Notes: generated by a model not told the origin, from the sequence alone. A stretch of 20,152 nucleotides of DNA from NBML01 sp029939535 (GCA_029939535.1 JAOZST010000060.1:1-20152); one strand, 5' to 3'; shown: positions 6,410 to 14,758, counted from the stretch's first letter. Made by a program: numbers and translations.

Positions 6410-8764
6410 ATGCCGTTTTTTCAGTTTGATAAAAAATTATATAGACTTTTATTGGTTGTTGCGGCGTTGGCTCTATATCTTGTGGCAGGGTGTGTGGCCC
6501 GGGAAAATAATATCAAACCCCAGACGTCTGCATCAGATGAGTCCTCTTCATCCCAGAAAAGTACTTCCGTACAAAAGAGCATCCCCGGTCAAAGGAGTGT
6601 TCTGGGTATTGAAGTTGAAAAAGATGACAAAACTATTGAAATACAAATTAAGGGGAATCAAAAATTAACATATACTTCCATTAAACAGCCCTTTCCTTTT
6701 GCCATATGTTTGTATCTTCCTGAGACCAGTATTGAGCCCGACCTTATTTCAGGCCTTATTTCCGGCCAGGTCCCAGGTCTCTTGCCTGGTGAGATAGAGG
6801 ACAAGACAATAGGGGGCCTTAAATTGTCCTATGCAGATCAGAACGAGACAATCGTAAAAATACAGATTCTTTTGAATCAAGATATTCCCTATGAAGTTAT
6901 AGAGGATGGAGATAAATTACGGGTTGTCCTTTCAATGGGGCCAATGGAGAAATTGGCGGATATAAGCTCTGAACAGGCTCCTTCCAAAGAGATCACCATT
7001 GCATCTGCCAAAGAAAATGCCAGTCAGAACCCCTTGGTTCTGTCTGACAGATCTGTTATGACCAATATAGAATTCAATACTACGAACTCAGGGAAATCCC
7101 ATATCCGGGTTGATACCAGTCACCCTATAAAGTATGATATCACCAGTACAACTGACAATATAGTGAATTTAAACCTCTATAACACAAAGATTCCAAGCCA
7201 TCATCAGCGTCCTCTTTTAACCAGGTATTTTAATTCTGCTGTGGAAAGCATAGAACCAAAAATAATGCCTGGAAAACCAGAGGATTCAAAGATAGAGATA
7301 AAAATTAGAGATCAGGTACCATATCAGATCGTCCAGGACCAGAATACCATTAGAATGGTGTTTGAACCCTCTGGTGTTGAGCCGCCTGCCTTTGACAAGG
7401 CCAGAAAAAAACTTTCTTCTGGGGCTGTAAAGCAAAACAATTCACCTGCCATGGCCTCAACAGGTAATGGTAAAAATAATGTAGAAAACCAAGAATCAGA
7501 AACCCTGATACCCGGTCAATCTCCTCCAAGGTATACAGGAGAAAAAATAAAGTTGGATTTTTATGAAACAGACATAAAAAATGTGTTCAGGATACTCAGG
7601 AGCGTTTCCGGACTGAATTTTGCCATTGATAAAGATGTACAGGGAAAGGTGACAATGACTCTGGAGAATCCTGTCCCCTGGGATCAGGTACTGGATTTGT
7701 CATTGAAAATGAATGGTCTGGGAAAAAAGAAAGAGGGCAATGTGGTCCGTATCGCAACACTGGAGACCCTGGAACAAGAGGAAAAGGCTTTCCAGGATGC
7801 CATTGCAGCTAAAAAGAAATCCCTGGAACAGAAAATAAGTTTTGAACCCCTTTTTACTGAATATATCCCCATCAATTATTCCGATGCCAAGGCTGATATC
7901 AGCCCTCATCTGGAACAGATTCTTACGGAAGATAGAGGGAAACTCTCGGTGGATCAACGGACCAATATGATTATTATCACCGATACCCAGGCCAAAATAG
8001 ACCAGGCCCAGGAAATTATTTACAGGCTGGATACGGTAACTCCCCAGATAATGATAGAAGCAAAGGTGGTTGAAGTGACAAAGGAGTTTTCAAGGAGCAT
8101 TGGTCTTGAGTGGAATCTGTCCAATGCTGCAAGCGTTACTTCCGGGTTTACGGATGATTTTAATATTTCCGTTAATCAACCATCTGGCAGCGGCGTTAAT
8201 CTGGATTTTTCATTTTTCAGGTTGTTTGGATCTTCAGTGGCTGCCTTAAATGCTCAGCTTGAAGCTTCTGAGGAAAAGGGAGAGGTAAGGATAGTCTCCT
8301 CCCCCAGGATATTGACCCTGGATAATAAAAAGGCCAAAATAAAACAGGGCCTTGAATATGCATATCTTGAGCGGGATGATGCCGGGGGCTCTTCCATAAA
8401 ATTCAAGGATATTGACCTGCTTCTGGAGGTCACCCCCCATGTCACACCGGATAAACGTATCTCCATGACTCTTTATCTCACTAAAAATGATATTGCAGGT
8501 GAAACTTCCACCGGGGTTCCAACCCTGGCCACCAATGAGGCTGAAACAGAGCTTCTCGTGAACAACAATGATACAGTAGTGATCGGTGGTGTTGTCAAGA
8601 CAAGTAAAAGCAATAACAATAGCGGGCTGCCTTTCCTTTCCGGTATACCTGTTCTTGGATCACTTTTTGGCACAGATACAAAGGTGGATAACCGGAATGA
8701 GCTGCTGATATTTTTAACGCCGTCAATTGTTCAGCTTGAACAAAAACGGCATGTCAGAAAATGA
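6410..8764 (+). CDS. pilQ: Type IV pilus outer-membrane secretin PilQ
   Basis: A 784-residue secretin. Domain order: signal sequence with a lipobox-like LVAGC (Cys28); a Ser/Gln-rich linker; two AMIN-like beta domains (about 60-180 and 215-325) that in the family bind peptidoglycan; the STN/N0 domain (about 378-455, from KLDFYETDIKNVFRIL); the secretin N1 domain (about 483-545); and the C-terminal secretin barrel (about 550-775) with VRIVSSPRILTLDN, GVPTL and VVIGGVV-type motifs. The oligomer forms the outer-membrane channel for the pilus. I prefer the ATG at 6410 over the in-frame GTG at 6398 because GGAG (6400-6403) lies 6 nt ahead of the ATG. No assembly ATPase, PilC or pilin gene is in the window. 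Confidence 0.97.
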   Translation: MPFFQFDKKLYRLLLVVAALALYLVAGCVARENNIKPQTSASDESSSSQKSTSVQKSIPGQRSVLGIEVEKDDKTIEIQIKGNQKLTYTSIKQPFPFAICLYLPETSIEPDLISGLISGQVPGLLPGEIEDKTIGGLKLSYADQNETIVKIQILLNQDIPYEVIEDGDKLRVVLSMGPMEKLADISSEQAPSKEITIASAKENASQNPLVLSDRSVMTNIEFNTTNSGKSHIRVDTSHPIKYDITSTTDNIVNLNLYNTKIPSHHQRPLLTRYFNSAVESIEPKIMPGKPEDSKIEIKIRDQVPYQIVQDQNTIRMVFEPSGVEPPAFDKARKKLSSGAVKQNNSPAMASTGNGKNNVENQESETLIPGQSPPRYTGEKIKLDFYETDIKNVFRILRSVSGLNFAIDKDVQGKVTMTLENPVPWDQVLDLSLKMNGLGKKKEGNVVRIATLETLEQEEKAFQDAIAAKKKSLEQKISFEPLFTEYIPINYSDAKADISPHLEQILTEDRGKLSVDQRTNMIIITDTQAKIDQAQEIIYRLDTVTPQIMIEAKVVEVTKEFSRSIGLEWNLSNAASVTSGFTDDFNISVNQPSGSGVNLDFSFFRLFGSSVAALNAQLEASEEKGEVRIVSSPRILTLDNKKAKIKQGLEYAYLERDDAGGSSIKFKDIDLLLEVTPHVTPDKRISMTLYLTKNDIAGETSTGVPTLATNEAETELLVNNNDTVVIGGVVKTSKSNNNSGLPFLSGIPVLGSLFGTDTKVDNRNELLIFLTPSIVQLEQKRHVRK

Positions 8765-8810
8765 AATAAGTTGCCATATAACAAGAGAGAATATTCGAGC
8801 CAATCAATAA

Positions 8811-8893
8811 AATTCTAATAATTCAATAGTATAAGAATTGGCATTTAGTCATTAGGCTTTAGCCAACAGCTAAAAGCTCGCGCGATAGTGCGC
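8811..8893. repeat. Hairpin cluster between pilQ and the TPR gene
   Basis: Three dyads lie in the convergent 134-bp junction. First, aattctaata (8811-8820) pairs with tataagaatt (8830-8839), 9 of 10, with a 9-nt loop. Second, gctttagc (8856-8863) pairs with gctaaaagc (8869-8877) with one bulge. Third, gcgc (8880-8883) pairs with gcgc (8890-8893). The middle part, ttagccaacagctaaaag, resembles ttagctatcagcggttag near position 41, so the two may belong to one dispersed repeat type. They could act as weak bidirectional terminators, but no clear U-tract follows any of them. Confidence 0.4.
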
Positions 8894-8898
8894 TAAGT

Positions 8899-9651
8899 TC
8901 AATAAAGTTCCGATAATTTGATTTCAGCTTTTTTGGCAAGACTTGACCTTTCCGGTACCAGTTTTAATACCAGTTTCCACGATCTTATTGCCTGGGGTAT
9001 CAATCCCTTTGCTTCATAGGCCTGGGCCAGATCTGCATGGAGGACGGCATTATCAGGATTTCTGTGCAGGCATTTATGCAGGTAATCCATGGCCTGGTTT
9101 ACCTGACCGGTCTGAAGGTAGACCTGGGCAAGTCCATGGGAGGCTGCTGTAAACCAGGGCAGTTCATCAAGGGCTTTTGTGAAATAGGTTTTTGCCAGGG
9201 GAAATTCTTTTTTTCCAAGATATGCCCACCCGATATTGGAAAGAGGGAAATGGGGGGTTGCGTACAAAAGATCTTCTAAAACCCTGTCAAAGCTCTCAAT
9301 GGCCATATCCCATTTTTTCTGGCGAAGATATACCGCTCCCAGATTATTAACTGCCTCAATATAGTCCGGTTTAAGGGATAATGCCTTTTTAAAGGATGCC
9401 ATGGCCAGGTCATCTCTTTTTTTTCCCATATAAGCCAGGCCCAGACTATTGTGTAGATAGGGATCATTGGGAATGGTTTTTTCAGCTTCAAGAAATTTTC
9501 CCAGGGCAGCTGTATAATTCCCCTGGGTCTGGAAAATATTACCTTCTTTTTTTATGGCCCGGGCAATTTTGATTTTATCGGGCTGACTGTAGGAAGCAGC
9601 ACAGGATGAAATTATAAAACTTATGAGAATTAGAATTACAGGATTTTTCAT
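8899..9651 (-). CDS. TPR lipoprotein, PilF/Tgl-like candidate pilotin
   Basis: A 250-residue lipoprotein: hydrophobic signal with lipobox IISSC (Cys17), then about six consecutive tetratricopeptide repeats from residue 33 to 240, with clear consensus units such as NSLGLAYMGKKRDDLAMASFKKAL and NLGAVYLRQKKWDMAIESF. Size, lipid anchor and repeat content match PilF/PilW/Tgl proteins, which help assemble the PilQ secretin in the outer membrane. The gene converges on pilQ, which supports but does not prove that role; a generic TPR lipoprotein is the alternative. It is the last gene of the serS-thrC-LysM-TPR run, 32 bp after the LysM gene. The ATG is preceded by gagga about 11 nt upstream and gaag closer in. 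Confidence 0.8.
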   Translation of the reverse strand: MKNPVILILISFIISSCAASYSQPDKIKIARAIKKEGNIFQTQGNYTAALGKFLEAEKTIPNDPYLHNSLGLAYMGKKRDDLAMASFKKALSLKPDYIEAVNNLGAVYLRQKKWDMAIESFDRVLEDLLYATPHFPLSNIGWAYLGKKEFPLAKTYFTKALDELPWFTAASHGLAQVYLQTGQVNQAMDYLHKCLHRNPDNAVLHADLAQAYEAKGLIPQAIRSWKLVLKLVPERSSLAKKAEIKLSELY

Positions 9652-9683
9652 GAACTTCAGTTTCCTCTGGGTCTGTTGAGTTA

Positions 9684-11144
9684 CTATTCCAGGGTCAATA
9701 ATTTAATATCTTCTGTTTCCAGGAACTTCATGGCAGTGGCATCTGGTTTCTGCCGGGCAATAAAGAGTTTTTCCTTTTCCTTGGCAACATATATTCCCTG
9801 AATGGTTTCAACCTTCCCCTGGTAGGTAAAAGAGGGATTTTTCCAGTTGGAATATCCAAGGCGGGTAAATAGTACCAGACTTATTTCAGCCATTGTCAGA
9901 CCAGGGGAAATAGTGAGTATATGATAGCCTTTCTTCTCAAGCTCCGTAAGGGCCAGGCCGTAAACACTGCCCAGGTTAATCAGAAGGTCGGGCATGCCTT
10001 TCTGGGTGATACGTCCAAAAGATGCTTCCATTTTAATTTTTTCAAAGACAAAGACAACCTTTTCTTCCGGGATATATGGGTAGGGAGTGGCAGATAAAAG
10101 TGTTGAGATGAGCTGGCCTGGATTGGCTGGCCTGTCATCCATGGATTTTTTCATTATGCCAAAATCATGGGCAATGGCCAGGGTCTTGTTTATCTCCTGG
10201 ATATTTATCTGTTTCCAGTATGCTTTGATATTTTTTACAAGATCCCTTCCCAGGGCTTTACCAAGACTTCCAGGAGGAATGATTAATGTCTTTTTTCCAT
10301 ACCTGTCTTCAATGATAGGAGTTTTGGACAGATTCAATATTAAATCCGGCCTGGCTTTGTTTCCGGGAAAATACATTTGGCCCTGGTTGATCAGGGTGCC
10401 TTTGATCAATGCAGCATATCGTTTGAGCCGTATCATCTGATGGGGGGGGATCACAGGGAGCACTTGATCCGGTGATGGTGAGCCAGGTGTTTTATAAATG
10501 GATTCAACACCCTTGCTGCTGTGTTTTAAAAAGGATTCAAACCAGGGCTGGGCAAGGATGGAAGGGTCTGGTATCACCACCTGGGTTCCGCGATAAATTT
10601 TGTCTATATTTTTAATGTCAGGATTGAGTCGGGTAAAGGTTTCCTGGGCTTCCTTTGTTATGGCTCCGCCTTTTTTAAGAAATTCCTTGCTTAAAAGTGT
10701 AGACACGGTGTCACCATCCTGTATTGTGTGCTTACGAACAAAGGAATCCAGGTCTAATACGTCAGGGGTGGCTGAAAATTCAATAACAGGAACTTCTACT
10801 ATCCCAGGTATTTCCTGCTCATAGAACTGCTTTTCAATTTTTTTTAAAGGGATTAAAATTGTAATTCCTGGTTCTATGGTATCTATATTCCTGATTTCAG
10901 GATTTATAATATTGAAAATTTTTAAAAATTTAGGGAAATCTTTTTCAGAGATCTCCCCTTTTTTCCTAAGGATTTTATAGAGCCAGTCATCTTTTTTGAC
11001 CTGGTAGGGTTCACACAGAATATATTCATCCTCATGGGTAAATATAGAATATTGTTTATAATGAGTCTTTACTCCGGAAGCATGCAAACAATCTGGCAGC
11101 AGAAGGATAAAAATCATGAAAACTATGGGATGTATTCTGGACAA
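9684..11144 (-). CDS. Secreted two-LysM protein with unassigned C-terminal domain
   Basis: A 486-residue protein with an N-terminal signal peptide (hydrophobic core about 7-20, likely cleavage after HASG or nearby). Two LysM-like units follow, about 41-100 and 136-193, sharing the pattern NPxIxNIDxIxxGxxxxIP, so they look like an internal duplication. LysM units bind the glycan of peptidoglycan. Residues 235-486 form a mixed alpha/beta region that I do not recognise. The start is an unusual TTG at 11144, supported by AAGGA 7 nt upstream (rc of 11152-11156). The first in-frame ATG, nine codons on, lacks a Shine-Dalgarno and would shorten the signal peptide. It lies 21 bp after thrC and 32 bp before the TPR lipoprotein, and may act with it in the envelope. 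Confidence 0.8.
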   Translation of the reverse strand: MSRIHPIVFMIFILLLPDCLHASGVKTHYKQYSIFTHEDEYILCEPYQVKKDDWLYKILRKKGEISEKDFPKFLKIFNIINPEIRNIDTIEPGITILIPLKKIEKQFYEQEIPGIVEVPVIEFSATPDVLDLDSFVRKHTIQDGDTVSTLLSKEFLKKGGAITKEAQETFTRLNPDIKNIDKIYRGTQVVIPDPSILAQPWFESFLKHSSKGVESIYKTPGSPSPDQVLPVIPPHQMIRLKRYAALIKGTLINQGQMYFPGNKARPDLILNLSKTPIIEDRYGKKTLIIPPGSLGKALGRDLVKNIKAYWKQINIQEINKTLAIAHDFGIMKKSMDDRPANPGQLISTLLSATPYPYIPEEKVVFVFEKIKMEASFGRITQKGMPDLLINLGSVYGLALTELEKKGYHILTISPGLTMAEISLVLFTRLGYSNWKNPSFTYQGKVETIQGIYVAKEKEKLFIARQKPDATAMKFLETEDIKLLTLE

Positions 11145-11165
11145 TAACTCATCCTTTTTTACTGG

Positions 11166-12659
11166 TTATAAATGCAATCTTTTGGCAATTTTTCCTGAAA
11201 TTTCCTGAACAAAATCCTGAAAGTCTTTTTTAGAAAGCCGGTTTTCCTGGGACGGGACTAAATTGGAGTCATCTGATGAGACCAATTGGGGCTGGTTGAT
11301 ATACTTTGGTTCTGGCTGAATATGATAAGCATCAGGGATGATTTTTTTAAAATACAGGTCCTGGAAGTCTGAAAATTTGATGGCATGTGCTGTGGCATCC
11401 AGTATGGCAGTTTCATCTTGGGAAATAATTCCCTGGTCAAGGGCTTTGACCAGTCCGGCAAGGCATTCGCCACCCTGGGTGCAGGTAATATGACCATTCT
11501 TGTTTGCTGTTAACTGCCAGTCCATGATGGATTGTTCTGTAACCTGGACAAAAAAGACGTTCTGGTGTGTGCTTGTCCTATTGTATTCTTCAGTTATTTT
11601 AATGACCCTTGGCATGGAAACCGGGTTCCCAATCATGGCTGCCTGGGCAACACTGGGCCTGGTATCAACGGGTATGAACTTACGTTTGGTTTTGTCGGGT
11701 TCCAGATAATATTGATACACCGGATCAGCATGCTGGGACTGGACCCCGACAATTTTAGGAAGAGATTGAATAATGCCGGCTTTATGGAATTTTAAAAATC
11801 CATTCATCACTGCAGAAATATTACCGGCATTTCCAATGGGAACCACCACAACTTTGTCTGTCATATCCCAGTCAAAATCCTGGGCGATCTCATAGGAATA
11901 GGATTCCTGCCCCAGAATCCGCCAGGGATTTTTTGAATTTAAAAGAACCACTGGGTATTGACTGGAAAGATGTTCCACAATCTTCATGCAGTCATCAAAT
12001 ACGCCTGGGATTTCAAAGACTTTAGCTCCACTGCCCAGGGGTTGGGACAGCTGCTGGGAAGTTACTTTCCCATGGGGCAAAAGCACGGCTGATTTGATCA
12101 GGGGGCCAAGATAGGATGCATACAGGGCAGCGGCAGCTGATGTGTCACCTGTGGATGCGCATATTGCAATGACATCAGATACAAGTTCCTGGTCAATGAG
12201 ATATTTGATGCTGGAAAGGGCGCTGGCCATGCCCCGGTCTTTAAAGGATGCAGAGGGGTTTTGGCCGTCATTTTTATAAAAGAATTTTAATCCGGCTTTT
12301 TCCTGAAGATGGCTGCTGGCCTCGATAACAGGGGTATGCCCCTCTCCCAGATAAAGTATGGAGGAAAGAGGCAGGCAGGAACCAATGAATTCGTGGTAAC
12401 GATAGATTCCTTTTAATGCTGGAATTTTTAAGATTTTACGATAGTCAAATATCTTCTGCCATAGGGTGCCGGGAATTTTGGTCAGGTTATGGGCATTTCT
12501 ATCATGGAGCAGCAATACCTGGTTGCAGTCCGGGCAGACATACAAAAGCTTTTCAATGGAAAACTCTGCTGAACAGCCAAGGCACCTGTAAAAAAGTTCT
12601 CCTTCAGGTTTTGGAATTATGTGAGGCTTGATCTCCTCGGGAAATAAATCAAGATTCAT
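11166..12659 (-). CDS. thrC: Threonine synthase
   Basis: A 497-residue PLP enzyme converting O-phosphohomoserine to threonine. An N-terminal zinc-ribbon-like segment has C26, C29, C42 and C45. The PLP-fold core carries the Schiff-base lysine K140 in the motif NPSASFKDRG, the serine/threonine-rich ASTGDTSAAAA loop (168-178) and the phosphate-binding GNAGN (277-281). A tail of about 50 residues (445-497), polar with little similarity to the core, follows the catalytic domain. The frame is open 14 codons further upstream. I chose the ATG at 12659, which overlaps the serS end by 11 bp instead of 53. Neither start has an ideally placed Shine-Dalgarno (ggagg is about 18 nt before the chosen ATG), so coupling to serS translation is likely. 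Confidence 0.92.
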   Translation of the reverse strand: MNLDLFPEEIKPHIIPKPEGELFYRCLGCSAEFSIEKLLYVCPDCNQVLLLHDRNAHNLTKIPGTLWQKIFDYRKILKIPALKGIYRYHEFIGSCLPLSSILYLGEGHTPVIEASSHLQEKAGLKFFYKNDGQNPSASFKDRGMASALSSIKYLIDQELVSDVIAICASTGDTSAAAALYASYLGPLIKSAVLLPHGKVTSQQLSQPLGSGAKVFEIPGVFDDCMKIVEHLSSQYPVVLLNSKNPWRILGQESYSYEIAQDFDWDMTDKVVVVPIGNAGNISAVMNGFLKFHKAGIIQSLPKIVGVQSQHADPVYQYYLEPDKTKRKFIPVDTRPSVAQAAMIGNPVSMPRVIKITEEYNRTSTHQNVFFVQVTEQSIMDWQLTANKNGHITCTQGGECLAGLVKALDQGIISQDETAILDATAHAIKFSDFQDLYFKKIIPDAYHIQPEPKYINQPQLVSSDDSNLVPSQENRLSKKDFQDFVQEISGKIAKRLHL

Positions 12660-13929
12660 TTTCAATTGTTTTCTGGCCTCCCATATAGGATACAAGGGCA
12701 TCTGGAATTATAACAGATCCATCAGCCTGTTGATAGTTTTCTAAAATAGCGGCAAAGGTTCTACCCACGGCAAGACCGGAACCGTTTAAGGTATGGCAGA
12801 ACTCAGGTTTTTTCTGGCCCTGCCTTCTAAAACGGATATTGGCACGTCTGGCCTGAAAATCAAGGCAGTTGCTGCAGGAAGAAATTTCTCTGTATTTATC
12901 CTGGCCCGGCATCCATACTTCAATGTCGTAGGTTTTTGTAGCTGAGAATCCAAGATCTCCAGTGCACAATGTGGCGACCTGAAAGGGCAGTTCCAGACGT
13001 GTAAGAATGGTTTCAGCATTGGCCAGTAGAGACTCCAGTTCATCAAAGGAAGATTCCGGGGTGGTAATTTTGACCATTTCGACTTTGTTGAACTGATGCT
13101 GGCGGATCAGGCCCTTGGTATCCCTTCCATAGGACCCTGCTTCAGATCTGAAACAGGGGGTATAGGCGGTAAATTTCAGGGGCAGTTTTTCCTGATCAAG
13201 TATTTCTCCGGCATGGATATTTGTTACAGGAACTTCAGAGGTTGGGATCAGATAATAATCCAGTCCCTCCAGCTTGAACAGGTCTTCTTCAAATTTCGGC
13301 AGCTGGCCAGTACCGGTCATGGTGGTTTTATTGACAATAAAAGGGGGCAGGGTTTCCCTGTATCCATGCTCTTTTGTGTGAATATCCAGCATGAAATTGA
13401 TCAAGGCCCTTTCCAGTTTGGCACCAGAGCCATAGTAGAGAGGAAAGCGGGAGCCGGTCAATTTGGCTGCCCTGCCAAGATCCAGTATGCCCAGGTCTTC
13501 ACCAATATCTGCATGGTCTTTGATCTTAAAATCAAATTTTCTTGGGGTTCCTATGGTCCTTTCCAAACGGTTCTGGGTATCATCCTTTCCCTTTGGCACA
13601 TCATCATGGGGCAGGTTGGGGAGGGCGATGAGAAAATTCTGAATTGCTTCCTGAATAGCTGTCAATTCCCTGTCAAGGGTTTTGATCTCTTCTGACACAA
13701 CCCTCATTTTGTCAATGTTTGGCTGGGCATCCCTGCCTGCTTTTTTCATCTGGGCAATGTTGTCGGAAACAATATTCCGTTCATGTCTTAAATCTTCAAT
13801 TTTAAGTAAAAAAGATTTCCTTTTTTCCTCATTTTTCAGAAGGCCTGAAAAATCAATATCAGCCCCTCTTTTTTCCATTCCTTTTTTAACAAGGCCTAAA
13901 TTGTTTTTTATATATTTTAAATCCAGCAT
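12649..13929 (-). CDS. serS: Seryl-tRNA synthetase
   Basis: A 426-residue class II aminoacyl-tRNA synthetase of the usual bacterial length. The N-terminal tRNA-binding coiled coil spans about 28-100. The catalytic core has the serine-specific TSE loop (230-232), motif 2 starting FRSEAGSYGRDTKG (260-273) and motif 3 GSGLAVGRT (383-391) with its conserved arginine. It charges tRNA-Ser (and tRNA-Sec where present) in the cytoplasm. The ATG is preceded by AAGGA with about 7-nt spacing. It is the first gene of the minus-strand run that continues into thrC with an 11-bp overlap. Long open frames on the opposite strand (for example 13096-13695) are shadows of this gene. Confidence 0.98.
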   Translation of the reverse strand: MLDLKYIKNNLGLVKKGMEKRGADIDFSGLLKNEEKRKSFLLKIEDLRHERNIVSDNIAQMKKAGRDAQPNIDKMRVVSEEIKTLDRELTAIQEAIQNFLIALPNLPHDDVPKGKDDTQNRLERTIGTPRKFDFKIKDHADIGEDLGILDLGRAAKLTGSRFPLYYGSGAKLERALINFMLDIHTKEHGYRETLPPFIVNKTTMTGTGQLPKFEEDLFKLEGLDYYLIPTSEVPVTNIHAGEILDQEKLPLKFTAYTPCFRSEAGSYGRDTKGLIRQHQFNKVEMVKITTPESSFDELESLLANAETILTRLELPFQVATLCTGDLGFSATKTYDIEVWMPGQDKYREISSCSNCLDFQARRANIRFRRQGQKKPEFCHTLNGSGLAVGRTFAAILENYQQADGSVIIPDALVSYMGGQKTIENES

Positions 13930-13971
13930 TTAAATCCTTAATTCTACCTGGTTAATAATTGCTAAGTTATG

Positions 13972-14028
13972 ATTATAAAAGATTCTTCACAATTGTATTC
14001 AGATAACATGGGCCATGTAAACAGTCAA
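13972..14028 (-). promoter_or_regulatory. Candidate promoters for serS
   Basis: On the minus strand, TTGACT (plus 14023-14028), 17 bp, and TATCTG (plus 14000-14005) with a TG extension form one candidate. A perfect TATAAT (plus 13972-13977) without a good -35 forms another, closer to the gene. The stretch 13930-14109 holds nothing else besides the opposing promoter for the plus-strand gene at 14110. Confidence 0.3.
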
Positions 14029-14040
14029 TGATTATTGCAG

Positions 14041-14067
14041 GTTGACAATTGGCAACAAGTGTATAAT
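14041..14067 (+). promoter_or_regulatory. Promoter-like elements and near-palindrome before the cyclo-ligase gene
   Basis: TTGACA (14042-14047) and TATAAT (14062-14067) are both perfect sigma-70 hexamers but are only 14 bp apart, shorter than the usual 16-18. The -35 lies inside gttgacaattggcaac (14041-14056), a 16-mer symmetric except at one base pair of positions. A repressor or activator site overlapping a spacing-defective promoter is one reading. Confidence 0.35.
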
Positions 14068-14109
14068 ATTTTTTCAAAACTTTTTTTTGTAATAAAAGGA
14101 AAGACAATT

Positions 14110-14697
14110 ATGGAAGAACTGAAAAATACTAAGAATACTGTGCTGACACAGATAGCTGAAAGGCTTGATGCTCTTTCTAAAGAAGAACTTGAAGAAAAAT
14201 ACTCATCCATTGAAAATAAGTTGTTTGAGTTTGCTAATTTTATGGAAGCCCATCTGGCTTTTTTATATACTTCCACACATACGGAGATACCCACGGAAGC
14301 CATTATCAAAAGAGCGCTTCACATTGAAAAAGAAGTGGTATTGCCAGTGTTTACCGATGCAAAAAATACCATTCAGCTCTATAAGATTACTGATTATGGA
14401 AAAGACCTTGTAACCAGTAAAAATGATGTGCTGGAGCCTGACCCTGAAAAATGCAAAAAAATATCACTGGATGAAATTGATATAGCCATTATTCCTGGTT
14501 TAGCTTTTGATGATAAGGGGGGAAGGATTGGTTTTGGTAATAATTATTATACCAAATTAATTACAAAGCTTCCGGAAACCTGTAGAAAAGTGTCTCTGGC
14601 CTATGAAGAACAGATTGCAGATCAAATCCAGATGGAGTCACGTAAATTTACTGTGGATATTATCATTACAGATAAAAGGATTATCTATAAAATATAG
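14110..14697 (+). CDS. 5-formyltetrahydrofolate cyclo-ligase family protein
   Basis: A 195-residue protein. The family normally converts 5-formyl-THF plus ATP to 5,10-methenyl-THF in the cytoplasm. The family signature is recognisable at about 148-170: IPGLAFDDKGGRIGFGNNYYTKL, where the usual form is close to GRLGYGGGYYDRxL. The glycine pair after GFG/GYG is replaced by NN, and the D-R after YY by T-K, so the ATP/phosphate loop is divergent. The N-terminal half keeps the EIPTEAIIKRAL and VVLPVF segments typical of the fold. The frame is open for 25 codons upstream, but the ATG at 14110 has AAAGGA 9 nt ahead and gives the usual family length. It is monocistronic, divergent from serS. A related folate-fold protein without cyclo-ligase activity remains possible. 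Confidence 0.78.
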   Translation: MEELKNTKNTVLTQIAERLDALSKEELEEKYSSIENKLFEFANFMEAHLAFLYTSTHTEIPTEAIIKRALHIEKEVVLPVFTDAKNTIQLYKITDYGKDLVTSKNDVLEPDPEKCKKISLDEIDIAIIPGLAFDDKGGRIGFGNNYYTKLITKLPETCRKVSLAYEEQIADQIQMESRKFTVDIIITDKRIIYKI

Positions 14698-14758
14698 GGA
14701 AACCATATAAGTTTGACAAAATCAGGGGAATAGTTTTCTGGTTAAAGCCATTCTTATC

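Noticed and set aside
13096..13695. 199-residue plus-strand open frame
   Set aside because: Fully antisense to serS, which carries all class II synthetase motifs; no independent start signal or domain.
13930..14109. 6S RNA (ssrS), often found next to cyclo-ligase genes
   Set aside because: The 180-bp interval must also hold the serS leader and two promoters, and I see no long imperfect hairpin with a central bubble.
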